Source: CAZUVQ01 sp964623915
GTDB taxonomy: Bacteria; Bacillota; Clostridia; UMGS1883; UMGS1540
Reading direction: 5' to 3'
Length of the DNA: 6,410 nucleotides
NCBI GenBank assembly: GCA_964623915.1
Contig: CAZUVQ010000091.1
Coordinates: 1 to 6,410, forward strand
The notes beneath the pieces are model-generated. The model saw nothing but the letters and a program-made list of their open reading frames with translations, ran no database searches and had not been told where the DNA came from. Numbering within the stretch: the stretch's first letter is position 1; every line of letters begins with the position of its first letter. A program made the translations under genes and the position numbers. This document shows positions 1-5,388 of this stretch, piece after piece.

Positions 1-138
1 CTTGATTTTACTGGTCAAAAAAGCATTATATCTTTTTTGACGCTTTTTTATGGTGACCCAAGGCTTTCTAAAGGAGAACTTTTATTTTTTGGCGAAACAT
101 TTGGAATAGTGTTAGCTTTAAATGCTAATACGAGTTAA
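1..138 (+). CDS. 3' end of an unidentified gene (truncated by window edge)
   Basis: The first frame is open from the left edge for 45 codons and ends at TAA 136-138. The visible tail is mostly hydrophobic, with a polar GDPRLSKGE turn between two apolar stretches, and ends in LALNANTS. That pattern could be the last hairpin of a small membrane transporter: it loosely resembles the end of EamA/DMT permeases, but not well enough to name it. The stop overlaps the stop of the minus-strand gene ending at 135, sharing the palindrome TTAA, which is typical of tightly packed convergent genes and mildly supports both being real. The start and most of the protein lie outside the window. Confidence 0.35.
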   Translation, partial: LDFTGQKSIISFLTLFYGDPRLSKGELLFFGETFGIVLALNANTS

Positions 139-366
139 AATTTAAAGTAAATGTAAGGAGCCAATGTAAGGGGCGAAAACTGAATACTCCGCGTCAGATT
201 GGCAGTATCTTCAATATTTATACCGTCGTCAAACACGCTCTTGTAATCCCTGATTACCTTTAATTTGTATAGTTTGCCTATAATAAGAGTTGGGCTTCCT
301 GAAAAATTCAACTCATAGTTTTCTTCTTCGCCCAATAATACATTTATTCCAACCACATTACTTAAT
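135..366 (-). pseudogene. Hypothetical gene interrupted by the insertion sequence (3' fragment)
   Basis: This is the C-terminal part of a gene read on the minus strand, ending at TAA 135-137. A GTG at 354-356 could serve as a start, but there is no ribosome binding site, and the frame runs on across the adjacent 11-bp repeat into the insertion sequence. If the element and one repeat copy are removed, the frame joins without a shift to positions 1923-1990. The joined protein of about 99-105 residues contains ISFGVLSNVVGINVLLG across the junction and ends in LAPYIYFKF. It is rich in beta-strand-like alternation (VEIEVTFND, YELNFSG, LYKLKVIRD), suggesting a small all-beta or Ig-like domain. I do not recognise the family and assign no function. 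Confidence 0.5.
356..366. repeat. Left copy of 11-bp target-site duplication
   Basis: CATTACTTAAT occurs here and again at 1912-1922, directly outside the two ends of the insertion sequence. It is read as the duplicated target site. The exact limit is uncertain by one or two bases, because GT (left) and G (right) separate the repeat from the shared CTACTGAA ends. Eleven bases is long for classic IS5 members, which make shorter duplications. Confidence 0.7.
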
Positions 367-368
367 GT

Positions 369-380
369 CTACTGAATAAA
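369..380. repeat. Left terminal inverted repeat of the IS
   Basis: CTACTGAATAAA matches the reverse complement of the right end, CTACTGAACAAA, at 11 of 12 positions. Similarity fades inward of this block. Confidence 0.75.
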
Positions 381-395
381 TAAAAAACCGCATTA

Positions 396-427
396 TTGCT
401 GACTTATGAGGAAATATGTGGTATAAT
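396..427 (+). promoter_or_regulatory. Transposase promoter (extended -10)
   Basis: A perfect TATAAT at 422-427 is preceded by TG at 419-420, giving an extended -10 (TGGTATAAT). The -35 is poor: TTGCTG at 396-401 is 20 bp away, so recognition probably relies on the extended -10. Transcription would start near 434 and give a leader of about 60 nt before the ATG at 493. Confidence 0.55.
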
Positions 428-492
428 AAGTGTAAGGAAAATTGTCAGCATTGGCAAAACCTTTGCACTTTTTCTTTATGGGAGATAGAGAA

Positions 493-1170
493 ATGTATAA
501 ATTCAAGAGTAAACAAATAAGTCTTACAGATTTTAATACACCAATCGGAATGAAGTTAAGTCCAAATAACCGATGGGTAAAAAAAGCAGAAATAATTCCT
601 TGGGATGAAATAGAAGAGCGTTATGCAAAACTTTTTACCAACCGCAAAGGAAATGTTGCAAAACCTCTGCGTCTTGCTCTTGGTGCATGTATTATACAGG
701 CAGAATATGGATATTCTGACGAAGAGGTTGCATTACAGATACAGGAAACAGCGTATCTTCAATTTTTCTGTGGTTACTCTGAATATAACGATGAAAAACT
801 GCCATTTGATCCCTCTTTAATGGTATATTTCAGAAAAAGGCTTACTCCTGAAATTTTAGGCGAAATAAACGAAATGATTATTAGCAAAGCTAATAACGAA
901 AAAGATTCTGATCACGATGATAAAACAGAGCCACCATCAAACAGCGGAACAATGATAGTCGATGCAACATGTGCACCGTCACAGATAAAGTATCCTCAGG
1001 ATACAGAACTTTTGAACGAAGCACGTGAAATAACGGAGAAAATCATTGATGAACTGCATACTTCCGGAAGTGGCAAAAAGCCTCGTACATACCGCAAAAA
1101 GGCAAGGAAACAATATCTTCAAATAGCACGAACAAAGAAAAAATCTGCAAAAAAATCCGCAAAGCAATAG
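493..1170 (+). CDS. IS5/IS1182-type transposase, N-terminal frame
   Basis: This is the first of two frames encoding the transposase. The chosen start is ATG 493 (MYKFKSKQ), with GGGAG at 480-484 eight bases upstream and an N-terminus typical of the family. A TTG at 442 and an ATG at 478 are in frame upstream but have weaker sites. The N-terminal part (about residues 20-130, from NNRWVKKAEIIPWDEI through PLRLALGACIIQAEYGYSDEE to FDPSLMVYFRKRL) is the DUF772-like DNA-binding region. IVDATCAPSQIKYPQD follows, with the first catalytic Asp at residue 157 (codon 961-963). A basic stretch (RKKARKQY, TKKKSAKK) precedes the frame break. Read straight on, the frame stops at TAG 1168-1170, which removes the rest of the catalytic core, so this product alone cannot be active. 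Continuation needs a -1 shift at A7 (1149-1155). Confidence 0.85.
   Translation: MYKFKSKQISLTDFNTPIGMKLSPNNRWVKKAEIIPWDEIEERYAKLFTNRKGNVAKPLRLALGACIIQAEYGYSDEEVALQIQETAYLQFFCGYSEYNDEKLPFDPSLMVYFRKRLTPEILGEINEMIISKANNEKDSDHDDKTEPPSNSGTMIVDATCAPSQIKYPQDTELLNEAREITEKIIDELHTSGSGKKPRTYRKKARKQYLQIARTKKKSAKKSAKQ
1149..1155 (+). other. A7 slippery run at the transposase frame break
   Basis: Seven consecutive A read GCA AAA AAA TCC in the upstream frame. Shifting back one base after the second AAA gives ATC CGC AAA GCA ATA, which continues the conserved transposase sequence (IRKAIGTQLQYIKRN) with nothing missing. A_AAA_AAA is a canonical -1 slippery heptamer and also a site for polymerase slippage. 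One A lost from an ancestral A8 would look identical. Confidence 0.7.
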
Positions 1171-1910
1171 GTACTCAACTTCAATATATCAAAAGAAATC
1201 TGAAATCAATAGAAAATCTTTCTGGTTCAAAAGAGGTTTTGCAAAAACCACTTAAGCAAAAGCTTGAAACAGTAAAAAAACTGTATGAACAGCAAAAATA
1301 TATGTATGACAATAAAATCCATAGCGTTCCAAACAGAATCATAAGCATCAGTCAACCATGGCTAAGACTGATTATCAGAGGGAAAGCAAAAGCTACAGTT
1401 GAATTTGGTGCCAAGCTTGACATAAGCGTTGTCAATGGATTTACCCGGCTTGAGTACCAAAGCTTTGAAGCATACAATGAATCCATTAATTTACTTAACA
1501 TGATAGAACGCTATAAGGCTCGCACCGGAAGTTATCCGGAGCGAATTTTAGCAGACAAAATATACAGGAACCGCGAAAGCCTGTCATATTGTGCGGATAA
1601 GAAAATTCGTCTTTCGGGACCTGCACTTGGCAGACCGAAGAAAGACGAATTAAGAGACAAACGACTAAATTATATTGATGAAGCCGAGCGTGTTGAGGTT
1701 GAACGCAAATTCAGCCTTGCAAAACGCAAATGCGGAATGGGACTTATAGTGACAAGATTAAAAGAAACGACTTGCCACTGCCTTGCTATGTCCATAATGC
1801 TGTTGAACCTTCCAAAAATCGGAAAGGTTCTTTTTTTTACACAAATTTTTAATCAATTGTTGTGTATGCTAAATTTTTTGAATTTGCAAAAATATGCTTT
1901 TGTTCAGTAG
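1155..1910 (+). CDS. IS5/IS1182-type transposase, C-terminal frame
   Basis: This is the second transposase frame, continuous with the first after a -1 shift; the joined product would be 472 residues, a normal family length. An internal TTG at 1239 could start translation but has no good binding site. Conserved blocks appear in order: VPNRIISISQPWLR, RGKAKATVEFGAKLDIS, then PERILADKIYRNRE with the second catalytic Asp (codon 1554-1556). These are followed by IRLSGPALGRPKK, then VEVERKFSLAKRKCGMGLI with the catalytic Glu (codon 1701-1703) in the family pattern VE..F...K. The DDE triad is therefore complete across the two frames. The final residues cross a terminator hairpin, and the stop codon TAG 1908-1910 is supplied by the right terminal inverted repeat. 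No further frameshift is needed. Confidence 0.85.
   Translation: MRKAIGTQLQYIKRNLKSIENLSGSKEVLQKPLKQKLETVKKLYEQQKYMYDNKIHSVPNRIISISQPWLRLIIRGKAKATVEFGAKLDISVVNGFTRLEYQSFEAYNESINLLNMIERYKARTGSYPERILADKIYRNRESLSYCADKKIRLSGPALGRPKKDELRDKRLNYIDEAERVEVERKFSLAKRKCGMGLIVTRLKETTCHCLAMSIMLLNLPKIGKVLFFTQIFNQLLCMLNFLNLQKYAFVQ
1805..1838 (+). terminator. Rho-independent terminator inside the transposase 3' end
   Basis: GAACCTTCC (1805-1813) pairs with GGAAAGGTTC (1821-1830) with one bulged A and a 7-nt loop, and is followed at once by eight T (1831-1838). This is a textbook intrinsic terminator for + strand transcription. It lies about 70 nt upstream of the transposase stop, within codons for LNLPKIGKVLFF. 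Confidence 0.7.
1899..1910. repeat. Right terminal inverted repeat of the IS
   Basis: TTTGTTCAGTAG is the inverted counterpart of the left end (CTACTGAATAAA, one mismatch). Its last three bases are the transposase stop codon. Confidence 0.75.
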
Positions 1911-1911
1911 G

Positions 1912-1922
1912 CATTACTTAAT
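1912..1922. repeat. Right copy of 11-bp target-site duplication
   Basis: CATTACTTAAT is identical to 356-366. It separates the IS right end from the 5' fragment of the interrupted minus-strand gene. Confidence 0.7.
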
Positions 1923-2008
1923 ACTCCAAACGATATTCTAGCAATGCTATAATCGTTAAACGTAACTTCTATTTCTACTTCATAGTGCAATGACCTTAGC
2001 TCATTGCT
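1923..2008 (-). pseudogene. Hypothetical gene interrupted by the IS (5' fragment)
   Basis: The minus-strand frame from 2008 down to 1923 has no stop and reads SNELRSLHYEVEIEVTFNDY followed by SIARISFG. It then joins in phase to the 3' fragment at 366 once the IS and one target repeat are removed. The upstream limit is a TGA at 2009-2011. The only plausible start is TTG 1988-1990, with AAGG only 3 nt upstream, which is a poor arrangement. The true start may therefore lie further up, and the gene may already have been damaged before the IS arrived. This frame is the same as that of the gtrA-like gene upstream, separated by stops at 2009-2011 and 2039-2041. Confidence 0.45.
1987..2007. repeat. 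Perfect 7-bp inverted repeat with 7-nt loop
   Basis: GCAATGA (1987-1993) and TCATTGC (2001-2007) are exact reverse complements around CCTTAGC. No T-run follows on either strand, so it is not a standard terminator. It overlaps the start region of the broken hypothetical gene. Confidence 0.45.
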
Positions 2009-2038
2009 TCATTTAATGGTTAAAATACATGGATCCCT

Positions 2039-2572
2039 TCATTTTCTCGAACCAGCTGTGCCGCTATCTACGGCACAAACTCCATTTTCTCCGCTTTTCC
2101 ATTTTTTATCGGTATGTTCATCCTTAATTTTTATCATCCGTTGGACCTTTTGGAGGCGACAGTCTTTTTTAAGGAAGACAAAGTATTTAGCTCCTAAAAA
2201 ATTAATAACTGTAACTACTACTGTGGCAATGGTTTTTTTAATATAAAAGTTTATAATTGAATTACCGATATCAATCCAGGAAAGCAACCAAAACATTATA
2301 ACGCTGCATGACATTGCGATAATACCGACAATAAAAAATTTTAAAAACCTGTCAGCTCCTCCTTTGGCTTTATTGAATGTCCAGAACTTGTTTAAAAAAT
2401 AGCTATTGGTTAAACCTACGGAAAAACCAAAAATCTGTGCGAGATAATGGTTCTGATATATATAACTTAATAGGATGTATGATGAGAGATAATCCAATCC
2501 TGTATTTATTATGCCTACAGTGCCAAATTTGATAAATTGAACGGAAGGCCCGCTTCTAAAAAATTTATTCAT
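2039..2572 (-). CDS. gtrA: GtrA-family membrane protein (putative lipid-linked sugar flippase)
   Basis: GtrA-family proteins are small four-helix membrane proteins thought to move undecaprenyl-phosphate-linked sugar across the cytoplasmic membrane. Four hydrophobic segments are visible, at about residues 11-39, 43-66, 75-99 and 108-134. The family signatures FIKFGTVGIINTGLDYLSSY, the N-K-x-W-x-F block (NKFWTF, 61-66) and the closing GAKYFVF (127-133) are all present. The start chosen is ATG 2570-2572, which overlaps the end of the upstream glycosyltransferase as ATGAATAA (8-nt overlap) with GGGG nine bases upstream, implying translational coupling. A TTG at 2585-2587 is a weaker alternative. 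The 177-residue length includes an odd 42-residue hydrophilic tail after FLKK. If the six A at 2165-2170 were seven, the protein would instead end after KRLSPPKGPTDDKN at 2124-2126, a more usual length of about 149. Confidence 0.85.
   Translation of the reverse strand: MNKFFRSGPSVQFIKFGTVGIINTGLDYLSSYILLSYIYQNHYLAQIFGFSVGLTNSYFLNKFWTFNKAKGGADRFLKFFIVGIIAMSCSVIMFWLLSWIDIGNSIINFYIKKTIATVVVTVINFLGAKYFVFLKKDCRLQKVQRMIKIKDEHTDKKWKSGENGVCAVDSGTAGSRK
2057..2077. repeat. Perfect 7-bp GC-rich inverted repeat with 7-nt loop
   Basis: TGTGCCG (2057-2063) and CGGCACA (2071-2077) are exact reverse complements around CTATCTA. The repeat lies within the unusual 3' tail of the gtrA-like gene, about 20 nt before its stop on the minus strand. 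No T-run follows on the minus strand, so termination is doubtful. Confidence 0.45.
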
Positions 2573-3515
2573 CCTTTTTATCCCCAAAATTATACTTATC
2601 TCTGATAATATAAAGCGGTCTTTGTTTTACTTCATCAAAAATTCTGCCTATATATTCGCCTAGAATTCCTAAAATCACTAAAGTAATTCCACAAAAGAAC
2701 ATATTTATCGAGACGACGGAAGACCAGCCAAAAATCACGGTCCGTTGAAAGATCACCCGTTTTATCAAAAGCCATATAAGGTAAAAAAAACTAAAAACCA
2801 GCATTAATAAACCAGCGTATGCGGAAAGCCTTAAAGGTCTGAGAGAAAAAGAGGTAATACCGTCTGCAGCAAACTTAAGCATTTTTTTAAGCGAATATTT
2901 TGTTTCGCCCGCAAAACGTTCCTCACGTACGTATTCAACCGAAGTCTGTTTAAAACCCACCCAGCTTACAAGCCCTCTCATATACCTGTTTTGTTCTCCG
3001 AGGGTTTTCACCGCGTCACAAACTTTTCTGTCAATAAGCCTAAAATCCCCGGCGTCAGTCGGAATTTCGATGTCTGCCAATGATCTTAAGATACGGTAAA
3101 ATATTTTTGCGGTAAATTTTTTAAACACTTTTTCGCCTTGCCGTTTTATGCGTTTCCCATAAACAACCTCAAAGCCGTCTTTCCACTTCTTGATCATATC
3201 TAAAATCACATACGGTGGATCCTGCAGATCTGCGTCAATTACCACTAACGCATCGCCTTCCGAATAATCCATGCCAGCGGTTATAGCATTCTGATGCCCG
3301 AAATTCCGCGAAAAGTTCAATAACTTGACATTTTTATCATAAAGGCAAATTTGAGAGGTTATATCAAATGTTTTGTCTGTACTTCCGTCATTTATTAAGA
3401 TTAATTCATAAGCGCTTTCGGTACTGTCCATTATTATTTTTAAACGCTTATATGTTTCTTCTATAACTGATTCCTCATTAAAAAGCGGTATTATTATTGA
3501 ATATAAAGCTCCCAT
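2565..3515 (-). CDS. gtrB: Polyprenyl-phosphate glycosyltransferase, GT2 family (GtrB/ArnC/DPM1-like)
   Basis: The enzyme should transfer a sugar from a nucleotide sugar to undecaprenyl phosphate at the inner face of the membrane, supplying the donor for the neighbouring GtrII-like enzyme. The GT2 domain fills residues 1-220: opening strand YSIIIPLFNEE (5-15), DGSTD (43-47), FSRNFGHQNAITAGMDYS (68-85), DADLQDPP (94-101, the metal and nucleotide site) and TDAGDFRLIDR (153-163). Two membrane helices follow (about 231-251 and 265-286), then the family's conserved end GEYIGRIFDEVKQRPLYI. The 316-residue length is normal. ATG 3513-3515 has GGGAG eight bases upstream. It is separated by 292 bp from the upstream glycosyltransferase, a gap holding a hairpin and a GGDEF remnant. 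It overlaps the gtrA-like gene downstream by 8 nt. The sugar cannot be told from sequence. Confidence 0.93.
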   Translation of the reverse strand: MGALYSIIIPLFNEESVIEETYKRLKIIMDSTESAYELILINDGSTDKTFDITSQICLYDKNVKLLNFSRNFGHQNAITAGMDYSEGDALVVIDADLQDPPYVILDMIKKWKDGFEVVYGKRIKRQGEKVFKKFTAKIFYRILRSLADIEIPTDAGDFRLIDRKVCDAVKTLGEQNRYMRGLVSWVGFKQTSVEYVREERFAGETKYSLKKMLKFAADGITSFSLRPLRLSAYAGLLMLVFSFFYLIWLLIKRVIFQRTVIFGWSSVVSINMFFCGITLVILGILGEYIGRIFDEVKQRPLYIIRDKYNFGDKKDE

Positions 3516-3555
3516 TTTTTTCTCTCCCTAATAATTTTAAAATTGATATATAAAT

Positions 3556-3767
3556 TTAGTCTGCTTTATGACTGTAATGCCCGTATGAAAGCGGAAGATT
3601 TTCTGAAATTGATTGATATATTGATTTATTATATTTTTGCACTGCTACTAATTCTTCTCGTATTTTGACAGCAAGTTCATATAAGAAACGTCAATTTTAA
3701 TATAAAATTCATCTTCGCCGAACCTTACAATATAATCACTAAGGCTCAGACAGCTTTTTATATAATG
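3556..3767 (-). pseudogene. Remnant of a GGDEF (diguanylate cyclase-like) domain, frameshifted
   Basis: Two short minus-strand frames join into a recognisable 3' portion of a GGDEF domain. The first (3767 to about 3680) reads HYIKSCLSLSDYIVRFGEDEF, with GEDEF at 3705-3719 aligning to the RFGGDEF active-site loop of diguanylate cyclases. After a single-base loss near 3680-3682, the second frame (to TAA 3556-3558) reads YELAVKIREELVAVQKYNKS then LPLSYGHYSHKAD, matching the helix and the 'SIG' strand that follow in the family. The active-site second Gly is Glu, and the position of the inhibitory-site Arg (RxxD) is Ser (SLSD), so even unshifted it would probably be inactive. The start of the domain is missing. 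It sits between two gtr genes, has no binding site of its own, and is not expected to make a product. Identification is by motif only. Confidence 0.5.
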
Positions 3768-3773
3768 AGGCCC

Positions 3774-3804
3774 AGACCATATTTGCATTTGACAAATATG
3801 GTCT
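3774..3804. repeat. 12-bp perfect hairpin just after the gtrC-like stop codon
   Basis: AGACCATATTTG (3774-3785) and CAAATATGGTCT (3793-3804) are exact reverse complements with loop CATTTGA. On the minus strand the hairpin begins four bases after the gtrC-like TAA (3808-3810). There is no U-run after it on that strand, so it may stabilise the upstream message or partly attenuate read-through rather than act as a full terminator. Confidence 0.65.
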
Positions 3805-3807
3805 ATT

Positions 3808-5316
3808 TTAATACAAACATAAATACAGTGCATCATCAACAAAAACAAACTGCTCTAATGACATTGCGTGCCAGTCGGCATCGCCAAAATAAACACTCCG
3901 CTCCTCATCGCTCATATTATTTCTAGAATAATTCCGTCCCATTTCCTTGTTTAAAAGTGTACGCACCATCCAATCAACTGACAATATTCGCAGGTTTAAG
4001 TCTTTATAATCTTCCATTCCCTGCCTGTGGAAATCAGGATTGCTGTCGTAGGTAAAATAAATCGTGTTAACTGTCATATTATTTTGCTTTTCATAAGTTT
4101 GTATTACGTCGCTGATAAAGCCTAGGTCCTGCACATCTAATTTATTGTTGGTTATCATACTGTTTCCAATATCCAAAAGTTTAATTGATATAACCAACAG
4201 AAATAAAAGCGAGACGATAACATGGGATTTTTGAATCCTTTTAAAGCTCATATTCATTACCAGCATTGCGATGCCTACTGTTGAAGCCAGTCCCACAGCC
4301 GAACGCGGAACTATATACCATGAGTTAGTAACAATCGCCATATGGGGTAATAACGCTGTGACAACAACGCTCGCAAGCGCCATAAACAAACACAACAGAT
4401 TCATAAAAGTTTTAGTGCGAATACAATTTATCACGCACATTAAAACAAAATATCCTAAAAATGCGAAGAATATGTAATTAGGCATAAAACCAAAATTATT
4501 TTTAAAGAACCCTACAATAGCCGTTTTGCAATGTAATAAGTTTTCCCACAGAATCACTTCACCAAAAAATCTGCCGTCTGTACTACTGGTTGCCTTCAAA
4601 TAAAGATAGTTAATTAAAAAAGGAAGGCTGTAAAGAAAACCGGCGAGAAGGACATTTTGAAAAATCGCCTTTTTGTTGCCCGCATATTTCTTGAAAATAA
4701 AAGGAATACATAATGGGAGAAAAAGTGCAATGGAAGGCTGATATGTAAAAATACTAATGATTAAGAGGAATGCACTTAAAATGATATTTTTTTTTCTCCT
4801 TTTTAAAAAATAGTAGACCGCCAGAGTGGAACACATGATACCAGAGGTTGTAACGCAGCATTCAAAAAACAAAAGTAAATCAGTGATAAACAGAGTAAAA
4901 AAAATACTCGTACAGGAAATAATCAAAAAAAGGTGTTGCCAAACATTATGTTTTTCTATGTATTCTACCGCCATCTTCCAAATGACGGTAGCCGAAACAG
5001 ATAAAAAAATAATCGATATCAAAACCGAAATATACATTGTGAGCCGGTACGGAGGATTTAGCAAGGATAAAAAATAATAAAACAAGCTGGAGATTGGGCG
5101 GCCTTGTTCCCAGAGAGGTTTTACCATAAAGTCGTACCCCTTTATGGAAATTGTATATGTATCATGTATAAAGTGCATTTTAAGAAAATGGCTGAAAACA
5201 ATACACCCATAAAATAAGATTAAAATAAAAATTCCCTTTGTTTTTTTACTCTTGCTGGGATGTAATAAATCTAACTGTTCTTTTCTCTCTTGCAAGTTTA
5301 AATCATTTTTCGGCAT
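3808..5316 (-). CDS. GtrII-like membrane glucosyltransferase (gtrC-type acceptor transferase)
   Basis: This polytopic membrane protein resembles the Glucos_trans_II family, which takes sugar from an undecaprenyl carrier on the outer face and adds it to a surface polymer. After a charged cytoplasmic N-terminus (1-27) come a first helix (about 28-46) and an extracytoplasmic stretch GYDFMVKPLWEQGRPISS (about 60-77). The latter carries the acidic and GRP residues conserved near the start of this family. About nine more hydrophobic segments follow, up to residue 380, then a soluble C-terminal region of about 115 residues (IQTYEKQNNMTVNTIYFTYD onward). The start chosen is ATG 5314-5316, with GGGA seven bases upstream, giving 502 residues. 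A GTG at 5326-5328 is possible, but its AAAGG lies only 2 nt away. It is the first gene after the operon promoter, followed by the GtrB and GtrA genes that would supply its donor. The acceptor is unknown. Confidence 0.82.
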   Translation of the reverse strand: MPKNDLNLQERKEQLDLLHPSKSKKTKGIFILILFYGCIVFSHFLKMHFIHDTYTISIKGYDFMVKPLWEQGRPISSLFYYFLSLLNPPYRLTMYISVLISIIFLSVSATVIWKMAVEYIEKHNVWQHLFLIISCTSIFFTLFITDLLLFFECCVTTSGIMCSTLAVYYFLKRRKKNIILSAFLLIISIFTYQPSIALFLPLCIPFIFKKYAGNKKAIFQNVLLAGFLYSLPFLINYLYLKATSSTDGRFFGEVILWENLLHCKTAIVGFFKNNFGFMPNYIFFAFLGYFVLMCVINCIRTKTFMNLLCLFMALASVVVTALLPHMAIVTNSWYIVPRSAVGLASTVGIAMLVMNMSFKRIQKSHVIVSLLFLLVISIKLLDIGNSMITNNKLDVQDLGFISDVIQTYEKQNNMTVNTIYFTYDSNPDFHRQGMEDYKDLNLRILSVDWMVRTLLNKEMGRNYSRNNMSDEERSVYFGDADWHAMSLEQFVFVDDALYLCLY

Positions 5317-5368
5317 TGTGATTCCCACAACCTTTCTAACTTTATCCGTCGTATAATTTAGTGCTTAT

Positions 5369-5378
5369 ATTGTACAAT
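5369..5378. promoter_or_regulatory. Palindrome ATTGTACAAT in the gtr leader
   Basis: This 10-bp perfect palindrome lies just downstream of the predicted transcription start of the gtr operon. Its place would suit a repressor operator. It is AT-rich and short, so chance is possible. Confidence 0.25.
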
Positions 5379-5388
5379 TAATTTATAA

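Larger units (their letters stand above)
367..1911 (+). mobile_element. IS5/IS1182-type insertion sequence, ~1.54 kb
   Basis: The element is bounded by inverted ends (CTACTGAATAAA at 369-380; TTTGTTCAGTAG at 1899-1910, the near-perfect reverse complement) and by an 11-bp direct repeat outside them. It holds one transposase region read left to right, in two frames offset by -1. An extended -10 promoter lies just inside the left end and a terminator hairpin near the right end. Both ends, the promoter and all three catalytic acidic residues are present, so this looks like a recent insertion. It breaks a minus-strand hypothetical gene. Subgroup assignment within IS5/IS1182 is from protein pattern only. 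Confidence 0.85.

Noticed and set aside
1..138. Naming the left-edge frame an EamA-type transporter
   Set aside because: Only 45 residues are visible and the spacing of glycines does not fit the family well.
442..492. TTG 442 as the transposase start, adding 17 residues
   Set aside because: The family N-terminus begins at MYKFKSKQ, and ATG 493 has a good GGGAG site, while the extra residues (SALAKPLHFFFMGDRE) look non-homologous.
2004..2246. Plus-strand open frame opposite the gtrA tail
   Set aside because: It is an antisense shadow of the GtrA reading frame without binding site or family features.
3648..3848. A 66-residue minus-strand gene starting inside the gtrC-like 3' end
   Set aside because: It has no ribosome binding site, and its first 25 residues only mirror the gtrC end and hairpin. 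The remainder is better explained as part of the frameshifted GGDEF remnant.
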